A program made the translations under genes and the position numbers. Below are positions 16,318 through 25,166 of a stretch of 64,000 nucleotides of DNA, one piece after another. Position 1 is the first letter of the stretch, and each line of letters begins with the position of its first letter. The stretch comes from an uncultured Lachnospiraceae bacterium (GTDB lineage: Bacteria > Bacillota > Clostridia > Lachnospirales > Lachnospiraceae). Where the stretch lies: NCBI GenBank assembly GCA_947623905.1, contig CANQHX010000001.1, positions 1 to 64,000 of the forward strand, given 5' to 3'. The notes under the pieces were generated by a model. That model did no database searches, was not told where the DNA came from, and saw only the letters and a program-made list of their open reading frames with translations.

Positions 16318-17241
16318 GTGAGAAAGATGTGGAAAAAACTGACGGGTGTTGCATTGTCTGCTGTAATGCTGGTGGGGACATGCATGAGCGCTGTGGCTGC
16401 AAATTCGCCTTTTGGATGGCCTTTGAAGGATGATACCAGATATTATCTGTACCGGGGCGTTGCCAACGGACATGAAGGACTGGACATCGCCGCGTCGGAC
16501 GGGCAGCCGGTGCTTGCGGCAGCAGACGGCGTGGTCAGGGGGATCTATGTGGGCTGCACCAATTACGACGGATATGACGAGACCGGCACCAACTGCAAAA
16601 AGCGGGGAAAATGCAATCCCACGTATCGTTCCAATAGCTGTCCCCAGGGATATTCATCCGACGGATTCTGCAACGGCGGAAACGGCAACTGCGTGATCAT
16701 ATATCATGAAGGACAGAAGGTCGCTACTTCTTATGCCCATATGGTAAGTATCGCGCAGAACCTGAAAGTAGGGGACAAGGTGAAAAAAGGACAGGTGATC
16801 GGGTATGCGGGAAGCACAGGACGTTCCTCCGGCACCCATCTGCACATTGAGACCCGTGTAGGCACCATGGGCAGCAATGCGCTGACATTCTGGAACAACC
16901 CCCTTGGCAATCTTCTGGACTACCTGCCCTCCAGCATTACGTCCAGGGTTTCCGGTTCCGGTTCTGAGGGACATACAGGAGTCCCCGATACAACACCAAC
17001 ACCCACACCCACACCAAAGCCGGAGCCGAAGCCGGAGTTAATGCCTCTCGTGGCTCACGGACTGGGCGACATAGATGATGACGGGAGAATAACCGTAGCC
17101 GACGCATTGAATGTTCTGCGTTTCGTGGTAGGCACTGTGAAGCCTACGGCGGAAGAAGAGGCGAGAGCCGACGTCAATGATGACGGGAAAGCCGATACTC
17201 AGGACGCATTGCATATCCTGAGATATGTGGTGTACAACTAA
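16318..17241 (+). CDS. Secreted M23 peptidase with a Cys-rich insertion and a C-terminal dockerin domain
   Basis: The ATG at 16309 directly abuts GGGAGG (16303-16308); GTG at 16318 has nine-base spacing and is chosen. The product is 307 residues with a signal peptide ending near SAVAAN. The M23 domain keeps its zinc ligands H52/D56 (HEGLD) and H174/H176 (HLHIE). Between strands lies a ~45-residue insertion with eight cysteines (GC, NCKKRGKC, NSC, FC, NC), suggesting disulfides. A Thr-Pro/Lys-Pro-Glu linker leads to a type-I dockerin-like pair of calcium loops (about 250-305: GDIDDDGRITVADALN and ADVNDDGKADTQDALH). Dockerins bind cohesins; no cohesin gene is visible here. It is monocistronic, with its own promoter and terminator. 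Confidence 0.88.
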   Translation: MRKMWKKLTGVALSAVMLVGTCMSAVAANSPFGWPLKDDTRYYLYRGVANGHEGLDIAASDGQPVLAAADGVVRGIYVGCTNYDGYDETGTNCKKRGKCNPTYRSNSCPQGYSSDGFCNGGNGNCVIIYHEGQKVATSYAHMVSIAQNLKVGDKVKKGQVIGYAGSTGRSSGTHLHIETRVGTMGSNALTFWNNPLGNLLDYLPSSITSRVSGSGSEGHTGVPDTTPTPTPTPKPEPKPELMPLVAHGLGDIDDDGRITVADALNVLRFVVGTVKPTAEEEARADVNDDGKADTQDALHILRYVVYN

Positions 17242-17267
17242 AAGATACTCTGCCGCCTGTTATGTAT

Positions 17268-17295
17268 AAAAAAGAGTCCCGCGGGACTCTTTTTT
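17268..17295 (+). terminator. Perfect palindromic terminator
   Basis: A 28-base perfect palindrome: A6, GAGTCCC, GC, GGGACTC, T6. It can stop transcription from either side. Confidence 0.9.
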
Positions 17296-17297
17296 AG

Positions 17298-17326
17298 TTG
17301 AAAACCCCGGGGCGAACAAGTATAAT
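17298..17326 (+). promoter_or_regulatory. Candidate promoter of the ParA operon
   Basis: TTGAAA (17298-17303), 17 bases and TATAAT (17321-17326), starting two bases after the preceding terminator; the leader would be about 75 bases. Confidence 0.6.
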
Positions 17327-17407
17327 ATTATTGTATATGGATCCTGTTATGCAGATATCGTGAGACCATGGTGCTGTGTGAAACCAGCATATGCGGATGA
17401 GGAAGTC

Positions 17408-18199
17408 ATGAAGAAAGATACGAAAGTGATTTGTTTTGCCAACAACAAAGGCGGCAGCGGCAAGACCACTACCTGCGCCAATGTGGGCTACAGCCTGTGG
17501 GAGATGGGCCGGCGGGTGCTTTTGATCGACGGGGATATGCAGCTGAACCTGTCCCTTTCTTTTTTTAGCGAGGAACAGGTGCTGGATATGGCAAAAAGTG
17601 AGCGCAATCTGTATCACGCCGTGTGCGATCAGAAGGATCTGAAGGATTATATTGTCCGGACCCCGCAGGAAGGGCTGGATCTGATCCCGTCCTCCACGCT
17701 GATGAGCGGCATTGAATTTCAGCTGTTTACCAAATGGCAGCGGGAATTTATACTGAAACGGTGCCTGTCTTCGATCGCGGGATCGGGAGAGTATGACTAC
17801 ATTCTCATTGACGCGCCGCCCACCCTGGGAGGATGGGTGATGAACATCCTGTGCGCTTCCCACGGCATCATTGTTCCCGTGGAGGCCAGCCCCTGGGGGC
17901 TGTTCGGCCTGGCAAACATGTTCGAATTTCTGGGCCAGGTGAGAGATATGGCCCGGGATCTGCAGACCATGGGGATCGTCATCACAAAGGTCAACACGAG
18001 AAAAAATTATTTTAAACAGACCATGGACGCTCTGCGGGAGCTGAAGGAGATACCGGTGTTTGACAGCTACATACGGATCGACAGTACCATTGAGTGGTCC
18101 CAGGATAATAACCAGCCGGTGGCGGCATACAGAAAGAGCAGCCGCAGCGGCGCGGAATACAGGGCATTGGCTAAGGAGGTAGATGAATATGCCTGGTAA
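17408..18199 (+). CDS. Orphan ParA-family positioning ATPase
   Basis: ATG 17408 with GAGGAAG close upstream; 263 residues. The deviant Walker A KGGSGKT (14-20) has the signature Lys of ParA/MinD proteins; Walker A' is DGDMQLN and Walker B is LIDAPPTLGG. No N-terminal HTH is present, so it belongs with type Ib/orphan ParAs that pattern cargo on the nucleoid (chromosome origins, chemoreceptors, carboxysomes, storage granules). No parB or parS-like gene is next to it. The following frame overlaps by 11 bases and encodes a basic Ala/Lys-rich protein, the likely partner. The C-terminal region (Arg/Lys-rich YRKSSRSGAEYRALAKE) could bind DNA non-specifically. Confidence 0.88.
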   Translation: MKKDTKVICFANNKGGSGKTTTCANVGYSLWEMGRRVLLIDGDMQLNLSLSFFSEEQVLDMAKSERNLYHAVCDQKDLKDYIVRTPQEGLDLIPSSTLMSGIEFQLFTKWQREFILKRCLSSIAGSGEYDYILIDAPPTLGGWVMNILCASHGIIVPVEASPWGLFGLANMFEFLGQVRDMARDLQTMGIVITKVNTRKNYFKQTMDALRELKEIPVFDSYIRIDSTIEWSQDNNQPVAAYRKSSRSGAEYRALAKEVDEYAW

Positions 18200-18506
18200 G
18201 ACAAAAGTTGGAACCGGAAGCATGCAGAGAGCAGCCAAGAGCGCGGCCGCCGCAAAGCCTGCCGCGGCAAAAAAGACAGCCGGGACAAAGACCGCGGCAG
18301 GATCAGCCGCAAAAACGGCAGGGACCGGAACAGCAAAGGCAAAGAGCGGAAAGACCACGGCGGCAAAGGCTGCCGTAAACGCGTCTGTTCTTGTGCCGGA
18401 TCCTCAGGTAAACGCGCTTGTGGACGCCGCGGCGGCGCCTGAGACCGAAAAGAAGCCCAGACAGGAGAGCAGGATATACAGCGCCCTTCCGGTGCATCTG
18501 CTGTAG
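18189..18506 (+). CDS. Histone-H1-like Ala/Lys-rich small protein, partner of ParA
   Basis: ATG 18189 lies nine bases after AAGGAGG (18173-18179); ATG 18183 is too close. The product is 105 residues. Residues 1-65 are Lys/Ala/Thr/Gly repeats (AAKS, AAAKP, AAAKK, TAG-TKT, AAKA), like the tails of histone H1, AlgP, PhaF or the HU extensions of actinobacteria. Residues 66-105 are non-repetitive (NASVLVPDPQVNALVD, ending ESRIYSALPVHLL) and could be the contact to a partner. The 11-base overlap with parA indicates coupling. By analogy with PhaF/PhaM and McdB it could link a cargo to the nucleoid; that is inference. The gap after it holds an imperfect 10-bp inverted repeat near 18560-18596, without a T tract. 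Confidence 0.75.
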   Translation: MPGKTKVGTGSMQRAAKSAAAAKPAAAKKTAGTKTAAGSAAKTAGTGTAKAKSGKTTAAKAAVNASVLVPDPQVNALVDAAAAPETEKKPRQESRIYSALPVHLL

Positions 18507-18619
18507 ACGGGAAACCGCCATTTAGGTTACGATGATCTCTGGTAAAAAAACGACGGAAAACCGGCAGGCATATGGCAAAAAATTGTCTGCCGGTGTCGGA
18601 AAAAAAGTGCAAAAAGTGC

Positions 18620-18648
18620 TTGCAATTTAAGGTGAGTTATTATATAAT
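18620..18648 (+). promoter_or_regulatory. tRNA promoter
   Basis: TTGCAA (18620-18625), 17 bases and TATAAT (18643-18648), about 18 bases ahead of the tRNA. Confidence 0.7.
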
Positions 18649-18666
18649 TCACATTGTTGTAAATAT

Positions 18667-18738
18667 TGGCCCATCGCCAAATGGTAAGGCAACGGACTCT
18701 GACTCCGTCATTTCAAGGTTCGAATCCTTGTGGGCCAG
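18667..18738 (+). tRNA. tRNA-Gln (anticodon CTG)
   Basis: A 72-base cloverleaf. The acceptor stem TGGCCCA pairs with TGGGCCA (18731-18737), with G as discriminator. The anticodon stem is ACGGA/TCCGT with loop CTCTGAC (anticodon CTG, 18699-18701), and the T-arm is CAAGG-TTCGAAT-CCTTG. CCA is not encoded. It decodes CAG. Confidence 0.95.
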
Positions 18739-18744
18739 CTTTTA

Positions 18745-18775
18745 GCTGCCAGAAGAAGTTCTGGCAGCATTTTTT
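18745..18775 (+). terminator. Terminator after tRNA-Gln
   Basis: A ten-base stem (GCTGCCAGAA at 18745-18754, TTCTGGCAGC at 18759-18768) with a GAAG tetraloop, then A and seven T. Confidence 0.9.
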
Positions 18776-18828
18776 TCTTTCAGAAGGCAGCGCCTTCCGA
18801 AAGGAGACCGAAAGAGGGACGGATATTT

Positions 18829-19566
18829 ATGTATATCAGACAGGAGCGGGTGCGGTACAGCGAGATGAACGCCGGCGGCGTCATGACGGTGCCTGCGCTG
18901 CTCAATTATTATCAGGACTGCTGCAGCTTTCAGTCAGAAGATCTGGGCGTCGGCGTGGCGTATCTGCGGGAGCACCATCAGGCATGGGTGCTGGCCGGCT
19001 GGAACATTGAGATCGACAGGATGCCTTCTGACATGGAGCCCATTGAGGTGGCCACATGGCCCTATGAGTTCAAAGGATTTTACGGCTACAGGAATTTTAC
19101 CATGAAGGACGCGGACGGAAAGCTGCTTTCCCGTGCCAACAGCTGCTGGATCTATATGGATCTGGACAGGGGACGTCCCTGCAGGGTGCCGGAGGATGTG
19201 GCACGGATCTATGCTTATAACGAGCCTCTGGATATGGAACTGCCGCCCCGGAGAATGGCTCTGCCGGAAGGCGGGATGATCGATGAGATGCCGGAGATCC
19301 CTGTGCAGTCCCACCATCTGGATACCAACCATCATGTGAACAACGGCCAGTATGTGGCCATTGCCAGCGAATATCTGCCGGAGGATTTCGTTGTGAAGCG
19401 GATACTGGTGGAATACAAGAAGGCGGCTGTGCCGGGAGATATCTTCTGCCCGCGGGTCGCCGCGGACCCTTCCGGCATTACCGTGTCACTGGACAACCGG
19501 GACAGGGTGCCCTACGCTGTTGTAAAATTTGCGGGAGCAGTTCTGCCGGAGAAAGAAATGGTGTGA
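18829..19566 (+). CDS. Acyl-ACP thioesterase (FatA/FatB-like double hotdog)
   Basis: I chose ATG 18829 (MYIRQERVRYSEM) preceded by AGAGGGA. The longer frame would run through the tRNA and its terminator. The product is 245 residues in two hotdog halves. The second contains DTNHHVNNGQYVAIA, matching the catalytic D-x-N-x-HVNN segment of bacterial acyl-ACP thioesterases, which release free fatty acids from ACP and so end chain growth. The next gene starts seven bases after the stop. Confidence 0.88.
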   Translation: MYIRQERVRYSEMNAGGVMTVPALLNYYQDCCSFQSEDLGVGVAYLREHHQAWVLAGWNIEIDRMPSDMEPIEVATWPYEFKGFYGYRNFTMKDADGKLLSRANSCWIYMDLDRGRPCRVPEDVARIYAYNEPLDMELPPRRMALPEGGMIDEMPEIPVQSHHLDTNHHVNNGQYVAIASEYLPEDFVVKRILVEYKKAAVPGDIFCPRVAADPSGITVSLDNRDRVPYAVVKFAGAVLPEKEMV

Positions 19567-19573
19567 GAAACGT

Positions 19574-20512
19574 ATGCTGAAAACAGGAACAAGGCAGGAA
19601 CTTGAGATCGTATCAAAGACGGATTTCGGCGTGTATCTGAGCGACGGTGAGGAGAAGGTGCTGCTTCCCAGAAAGCAGGTGCCGGCAGGCGCGGCCGTGG
19701 GGGATCGGATGACGGTATTTCTCTACCGTGACTCTCAGGACCGGATGATCGCCACTGTCAATACGCCCAAACTGATGCTGGGGCAGGTGGGCAGGCTGGA
19801 AGTGTCAGAGTGCACCCGCATCGGCGCCTTTCTTGACTGGGGGCTGGAAAAGGACCTGTTTCTTCCTTTCCACGAACAGACGGTGAAGGTGAAGCCTCAC
19901 GAGACCCATCTGGTGGCGGTGTACATGGACAAGAGCGGCAGGCTGTGCGCCACTATGAACGTGTACCCCTATCTGGAGAGCCTGGATCTTGCCAACGTGC
20001 CCATCCGTTTCCGCCCGGGATCCTGGTGCGTCGGCACCCCGTATGAGACGAGCGGCAATTTCGGCGTGTTCGTGGCGGTGGAGGACCGGTATTCCGGCCT
20101 GATCCCCAAAAAGGAATGTCCGGCGGACATCCCCATCGGAAAAGAGGTAAACGTGCGCGTTACCGCCATTCGGGAGGACGGCAGGCTGGACTTGAGCCTG
20201 CGGGAAAAAGCCTATCTCCAGATGGATGAGGACAGCGGGATGCTGCTGGAGCTCATGGAACAATACGGCGGCGTCCTTCCCTTTACGGATAAGGCGTCCC
20301 CCCAGACCATAGCCAGAGAGACGGGACTGAGCAAGAATGCGTTCAAGCGGGCGGTGGGCCGCCTGCTGAAGCAGGGAAAGATAGAGATAAAAGAGACCTG
20401 TATCCGGGTAAAAGGAGCACAAAGGGACGATAAACCGTCTTTTGCGGATCCGTCCCCCAAAAGCAGGTCCGGTTATGCGCGGGAACCACGCGCGGAAAGG
20501 AGAAAATCATGA
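19574..20512 (+). CDS. CvfB/YitL-family S1-domain RNA-binding protein
   Basis: Start ATG 19574; 312 residues. Three S1-like OB folds cover about residues 1-65, 70-135 and 150-215 (ECTRIGAFLDWGLEKDLFLPF; NFGVFVAVEDRYSGLIPKKE; LDLSLREKAY). A winged-helix domain at about 225-285 (GLSKNAFKRAVGRLLKQGKI) completes the CvfB architecture. CvfB binds RNA and affects virulence gene expression in staphylococci; its general role is unclear. The last bases overlap the ridA start (ATGA). Confidence 0.88.
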   Translation: MLKTGTRQELEIVSKTDFGVYLSDGEEKVLLPRKQVPAGAAVGDRMTVFLYRDSQDRMIATVNTPKLMLGQVGRLEVSECTRIGAFLDWGLEKDLFLPFHEQTVKVKPHETHLVAVYMDKSGRLCATMNVYPYLESLDLANVPIRFRPGSWCVGTPYETSGNFGVFVAVEDRYSGLIPKKECPADIPIGKEVNVRVTAIREDGRLDLSLREKAYLQMDEDSGMLLELMEQYGGVLPFTDKASPQTIARETGLSKNAFKRAVGRLLKQGKIEIKETCIRVKGAQRDDKPSFADPSPKSRSGYAREPRAERRKS

Positions 20513-20904
20513 GCAGTGTTAATGTGATCAAAACCGACAGGGCCCCCGCGGCCATCGGCCCTTATTCCCAGGCCATCGCCTTAAACGGCATGGTGTATAC
20601 CTCAGGGGTGATCCCCGCAGTGCCGGAGACCATGGAGATACCGGAGGGCGTAGAGGCCCAGGCTGTTCAGGCGCTGACCAATCTGAAAGGGCTGCTGGAG
20701 GCTTCGGGATCCGGCACGGACGTGGTGGTAAAGACCACGGTGTTCATCAAAAATATGGATGATTTCGGCGCTATCAACGCCATTTACGAAAGGTTTTTCA
20801 ACGGCAGCTTTCTGCCCGCCCGCTCCTGTGTGGAGGTGGCGCGTCTGCCCAAGGACGTGCTCCTGGAGATCGAGGCGATCGGCCTGGTGAAAGAAAAGGG
20901 CTGA
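20509..20904 (+). CDS. ridA: RidA-family enamine/imine deaminase
   Basis: 131 residues starting in the ATGA overlap with the cvfB-like stop, with GGAAAGGAG upstream. RidA signatures are present: IGPYSQA near the start, VYTSGVIP, and the C-terminal ARSCVEVARLPKDVLLEIEAI with the Arg that binds the substrate carboxylate. The enzyme removes reactive 2-aminoacrylate and related imines made by PLP enzymes, in the cytosol. Confidence 0.93.
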   Translation: MSSVNVIKTDRAPAAIGPYSQAIALNGMVYTSGVIPAVPETMEIPEGVEAQAVQALTNLKGLLEASGSGTDVVVKTTVFIKNMDDFGAINAIYERFFNGSFLPARSCVEVARLPKDVLLEIEAIGLVKEKG

Positions 20905-20996
20905 AACAAACGGCAATTTTATGTGCCGCCGGCTATAATAATCCTTATTTTGGGTACAATACCAAAGAAACTGATTTACGAAATGAGGGTCCGCAT

Positions 20997-21977
20997 ATGA
21001 TTTCGTCCGATATTGGAATCGATCTGGGAACAGCCAGTGTGCTTGTCTATGTAAAAGGAAAAGGGGTTGTGCTCCGGGAGCCCAGCGTGGTGGCTTTCGA
21101 CCGGGACAGCCATAAGATACGCGCCATCGGGGAAGAAGCAAGAGCCATGCTCGGCAGGACGCCGGGCAATATGATCGCCGTGCGCCCCATGCGCCAGGGC
21201 GTGATATCGGACTATGCGGTGACGGAGCGGATGCTCCGGTATGTGATCCAGAAGGCGCTGGGCCGCCGCAGCTACCGGAAGCCCAGAGTCAGTGTCTGTG
21301 TTCCCAGCCAGGCCACCGAGGTGGAGCGGAAGGCTGTGGAGGACGCGGCCATCCAGGCGGGAGCCAGGGAAGTGCATATGATCGAAGAGCCTATTGCGGC
21401 GGCTATCGGCGCGGGTATCGATATATGGCGGCCCTACGGGAACATGATCATAGATATCGGCGGCGGCACCACAGATATCGCGGTGATCTCCATGGGCGGG
21501 ATCGTGTGCAGCATCTCCCTGAAGGTAGCAGGAGACGATTTCAATGAGGCCATTGTCCGGTATATGCGCAAGACCCACAATCTGCTTATCGGAGAACAGA
21601 CCGCCGAGTCCATTAAAATGGATATCGGTACGGTAGTGCCCGGCATGCAGCAGCTGAAAAAGGATGTGAAGGGGCGGAATCTCCTTACCGGACTGCCCAG
21701 AACGGTGACCATCACCAGTGAGGAGGTGGCCGAGGCACTGAAGGAGGCCACGGGACAGATCGTGGACGCGGTGCATACCGTGCTGGAAATGACGCCCCCG
21801 GAACTGTCCGCGGATATTTCCGAACGGGGTATGGTGCTCACAGGGGGCGGCGCCCTGCTGCGGGGACTGGACGAGCTCCTGGAGGAGAGTACCGGGATCA
21901 ATACCATGACGGCGGAGGAGCCTCTTATGGCTGTTGCCATCGGCACGGGGCAGTATGTGGAGGACAGGCAGGAGTGA
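20997..21977 (+). CDS. mreB: Rod-shape actin homologue MreB/Mbl
   Basis: 326 residues, with GAGGG seven bases before the ATG. Actin-fold motifs: phosphate 1 GIDLGTASVLVY, connect 1 (RPMRQGVISDY), phosphate 2 IDIGGGTTDIAVIS, adenosine motif VLTGGGALLRGLDELL. It forms membrane-associated filaments that direct lateral wall synthesis. The usual mreC and mreD are not adjacent, so it may be an Mbl/MreBH-type second copy. Confidence 0.93.
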   Translation: MISSDIGIDLGTASVLVYVKGKGVVLREPSVVAFDRDSHKIRAIGEEARAMLGRTPGNMIAVRPMRQGVISDYAVTERMLRYVIQKALGRRSYRKPRVSVCVPSQATEVERKAVEDAAIQAGAREVHMIEEPIAAAIGAGIDIWRPYGNMIIDIGGGTTDIAVISMGGIVCSISLKVAGDDFNEAIVRYMRKTHNLLIGEQTAESIKMDIGTVVPGMQQLKKDVKGRNLLTGLPRTVTITSEEVAEALKEATGQIVDAVHTVLEMTPPELSADISERGMVLTGGGALLRGLDELLEESTGINTMTAEEPLMAVAIGTGQYVEDRQE

Positions 21978-22064
21978 CCGCGCGGTTCCCGGCTTTCGGG
22001 TAAGACAAAAGCGCCGGGCGTCTGGCGGAGCGGCTCCGGCAGGCCGCCGGAATGAGGATGATTC

Positions 22065-24281
22065 ATGGAAGAACGCACAGGCTATATAGAAAGTATCCGT
22101 TTCCGCAACGAGGAAAACGGTTATACCATTCTCACCCTTGTGGACGAATACGGCGATGAGCTGATCTGCTGCGGGACGTTTCCCTATATCCACCAGGGAG
22201 AATATGCCCTGCTGGAGGGGGAGATGGTCGTTCATCCTGTCTACGGGGAGCAGATGAAGGTGGTCCGCTATACGCCCGCCGCCCCCAAAAACAAGCTGGT
22301 CATGGAGCGGTATCTGTCCTCCGGGGCCATCAAGGGGATCGGCAGGGCCCTTGCCGCCCGGATCGTAAAAAAATTCGGGGAAGATACATACGAGATACTG
22401 GAGGACCAGCCGGAACGTCTGGCGGAAGTAAAGGGCATCAGTGAGCAGAAGGCAAGGGATATTGCCGCTCAGCTGCTGGAACAGCAGGAGATGCGCTCCG
22501 CCATGCTGTATCTGCAGCAGTTCGGGATCTCTCTGAACCTGTCCGCGAAGATCTATCAGAAATACGGAAACAATGTGTATAAAATACTGCAGGAAAATCC
22601 CTACCGTCTTGCGGAAGATATTACCGGCGTAGGCTTTAAGATCGCAGATGAGATCGCGAGAAAGGCGGGAGTGGCGCCGGAAGACGCCTTCCGTCTGGAA
22701 AGCGGTCTTTTGTATGTGCTCCAGCAGGCGGCGGGAGAGGGCCATCTCTATCTGCCATCCTCCCTGCTCCTTCCGAGGGCTGCGGACATGCTTGGGGTGG
22801 AGGAGTCTCTTATGTCAAAACCCCTTATGGACCTGAGCATTGCCCGGAAGATCATATGCAGGGCCCGGGGGGAGGACGCCCAGGTGTACCTGGCCTCCGC
22901 CTACTATACGGAGCTTCAGACAGCCACTCTGCTCAGGCAGCTGGACCGGCCCGTCAGCGTGGATCCGGATCGTCTGGAGGCCTATCTGGAAAAAGGCCGT
23001 CTGGGGGAGATGGAGCTGGACGAGCTCCAGTGCCAGGCCATCCGGCAGGCGGCGTCCAACGGCCTGATGGTCCTCACCGGAGGACCCGGTACCGGAAAGA
23101 CGACCACCATCAACGGCATGATATCCTATTTTGCGGGAGAAAAGCTGGATATCCTGCTGGCGGCGCCTACCGGCAGGGCGGCAAAGCGCATGGCAGAGGC
23201 TACAGGCTATGAGGCGCGGACCATCCACCGGATGCTGGAGCTGGCGGGCAATCCCGAGGATCCGGACAGCCAGGCGTTCGGCAGAGATCAGGATACGCCT
23301 CTGGAAGCGGACGTGGTGATCATTGACGAGATGTCCATGGTAGATATCTATCTGATGAACGCTCTCTTAAAAGCCATTGCCCCCGGCACCAGGCTGATCC
23401 TGGTGGGGGATGTGGACCAGCTGCCCAGCGTAGGGCCGGGCTGCGTCCTCAGGGACGTGATCGATTCCGGCTGCGTGCCGGTGGTGCGGCTGACGAAGAT
23501 CTTCCGTCAGGCGGCCCAGAGCGATATCGTCGTGAACGCCCACCGGATCAACGGCGGACAGCCCATTGCCCTGGATAACAAGAGCCGGGATTTCTTTTTT
23601 CTGGAGCGGAACAGCGCTCAGGTCATCGAGGAGGGGATCGTGTATCTGGTCCGTTCCAAGCTGCCTCCTTATGTGAAGGCCCGGCCTTTTGACATACAGG
23701 TGATCACCCCCATGCGCAAGGGACTGCTGGGCGTGGAAAATCTGAACCGCGTCCTCCAGCAGCATCTCAACCCTCCGGCGCCCGGCAAGGAGGAGCATCC
23801 GTTCCGGGAGGTGGTCTTCCGGGAGGGTGACAAGGTGATGCAGGTCCGCAACAATTATCAGCTGGAATGGGAAGTGCGCAATGAGTTTGACATTCTTGCG
23901 GACAGCGGCGTAGGCGTGTTCAACGGCGATATGGGCGTTATCCGGAGGGTGGATCCTGTGGGTGAGGAGCTGACGGTAGCGTTCGATGACGGCCGGACGG
24001 CCCGGTATCCGTTCCGGATGCTGGAGGAACTGGAACTGGCCTATGCCATTACCATACATAAATCCCAGGGCAGCGAGTACCCGGCAGTGGTGCTGCCTCT
24101 GCTCTCCGGTCCCAGCATGCTTTTTTACCGGAATCTGCTCTACACGGCGGTGACCAGGGCCAGAAAGTGCATCACCATCATCGGCAGCAGCCGGACTGTA
24201 GAGCGCATGATCGAAAACGGAAACCGCCAGGCCCGGTACACCGGGCTGAAAGAACAATTGAAGAAATTGTATGAGATTTGA
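22065..24281 (+). CDS. recD2: RecD2-type SF1B DNA helicase
   Basis: 738 residues. Order: N-terminal OB-like domain (IRFRNEENGYTILTL), helix-hairpin-helix region (IKGIGRALAARIVKKFG, VKGISEQKARDIA), then the helicase core. Core motifs are Walker A TGGPGTGKTTT (about 345-355), Walker B VVIIDEMSMVD, motif III LVGDVDQLPSVGPG and the C-terminal AYAITIHKSQGSEYPAV...YTAVTRARK. No recB or recC is present, as expected for RecD2. These 5'-3' helicases act in repair and fork stability. The gene is followed after 60 bases by comF. Confidence 0.94.
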   Translation: MEERTGYIESIRFRNEENGYTILTLVDEYGDELICCGTFPYIHQGEYALLEGEMVVHPVYGEQMKVVRYTPAAPKNKLVMERYLSSGAIKGIGRALAARIVKKFGEDTYEILEDQPERLAEVKGISEQKARDIAAQLLEQQEMRSAMLYLQQFGISLNLSAKIYQKYGNNVYKILQENPYRLAEDITGVGFKIADEIARKAGVAPEDAFRLESGLLYVLQQAAGEGHLYLPSSLLLPRAADMLGVEESLMSKPLMDLSIARKIICRARGEDAQVYLASAYYTELQTATLLRQLDRPVSVDPDRLEAYLEKGRLGEMELDELQCQAIRQAASNGLMVLTGGPGTGKTTTINGMISYFAGEKLDILLAAPTGRAAKRMAEATGYEARTIHRMLELAGNPEDPDSQAFGRDQDTPLEADVVIIDEMSMVDIYLMNALLKAIAPGTRLILVGDVDQLPSVGPGCVLRDVIDSGCVPVVRLTKIFRQAAQSDIVVNAHRINGGQPIALDNKSRDFFFLERNSAQVIEEGIVYLVRSKLPPYVKARPFDIQVITPMRKGLLGVENLNRVLQQHLNPPAPGKEEHPFREVVFREGDKVMQVRNNYQLEWEVRNEFDILADSGVGVFNGDMGVIRRVDPVGEELTVAFDDGRTARYPFRMLEELELAYAITIHKSQGSEYPAVVLPLLSGPSMLFYRNLLYTAVTRARKCITIIGSSRTVERMIENGNRQARYTGLKEQLKKLYEI

Positions 24282-24341
24282 GGCAGGTTTTCTGTTCGGG
24301 AGGCGCCGCTCGAACAGAAAGTCTGCGGAACAGGAGGATCA

Positions 24342-25073
24342 TTGGAAATAAATAAAAACTATCTCTACTCCGGATCCGAGGCCGTGCTCCGGTGGCTGTA
24401 TCCCCGCCGGTGCCCCATATGCGGAAACGTGGTGAAGGACAAGAAGGCGCTGGCCTGCGGAGGCTGCATAAGGCAGCTGCCCTATATCGACGACAGATAC
24501 TGCTTCCGGTGCGGAAAACAGCTGGAGGACGGGGCGGAGGAATATTGCCCGGACTGTCGGAGCAGGGGCCATCTGTTTGCCGCGGGGCGCAGCGTATGGA
24601 TCCATGGCGGTCCTATAGGAAAGGCGGTCTATCAGTTTAAATATGGGGGAAAACGGGAATACGGCCTGTTTTTTGCCCATGAGATGGCGCGCCGCTGGTT
24701 CCCTTTTCTGCAGGCAAACCGGATCCAGGCTGTCATACCGGTACCCCTGCATAAGGCCAGATACCGGGAAAGAGGATACAATCAGGCAGGTATCCTGGCC
24801 GGTCATGTGGGAAAACTCACTGGTCTTCCCGTATATGAAAAATGTCTTGTGCGCGTAAAAAACACTCTGCCCCAGAAAATGCTGGGCGGAGGAGAAAGAC
24901 AGCGCAATCTGGAAAATGCTTTTCAAATGGCAGATGCTCTGCCGGCTTCCCGAATTCTCCTCATCGATGATATTTATACCACCGGCGCCACTCTGGACTG
25001 GTGCAGCGCCGTCCTTTTGCGCGCAGGGGCAGAGTCTGTGTATTTCTGCACGGTCACCAACGGGATCGGATAA
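24342..25073 (+). CDS. ComF-family phosphoribosyltransferase-like protein
   Basis: TTG start at 24342, five bases after GGAGG (24333-24337); 243 residues. The N-terminal four-cysteine zinc motifs are CPICG...CGGC and CFRCG...CPDC. The PRTase domain carries the PRPP motif ILLIDDIYTTGAT and the ComF pattern RERGYNQAGILA. In competent bacteria ComF helps imported single-stranded DNA integrate. Many non-competent Firmicutes keep it. Position beside recD2 fits DNA processing. Confidence 0.92.
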   Translation: MEINKNYLYSGSEAVLRWLYPRRCPICGNVVKDKKALACGGCIRQLPYIDDRYCFRCGKQLEDGAEEYCPDCRSRGHLFAAGRSVWIHGGPIGKAVYQFKYGGKREYGLFFAHEMARRWFPFLQANRIQAVIPVPLHKARYRERGYNQAGILAGHVGKLTGLPVYEKCLVRVKNTLPQKMLGGGERQRNLENAFQMADALPASRILLIDDIYTTGATLDWCSAVLLRAGAESVYFCTVTNGIG

Positions 25074-25166
25074 AAAACAGGCATCCGAGCCGCGGATCGG
25101 CAGATATGTCCGGACCGGTAGCCCGAGGACAAAAAGATGTGGTCGTGCAGGGCGGAAAAATTGTGG

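Noticed and set aside
17408-18506. Plasmid partition locus
   Set aside because: No parB, replication gene, origin repeats or other plasmid feature; the surroundings are chromosomal housekeeping genes.
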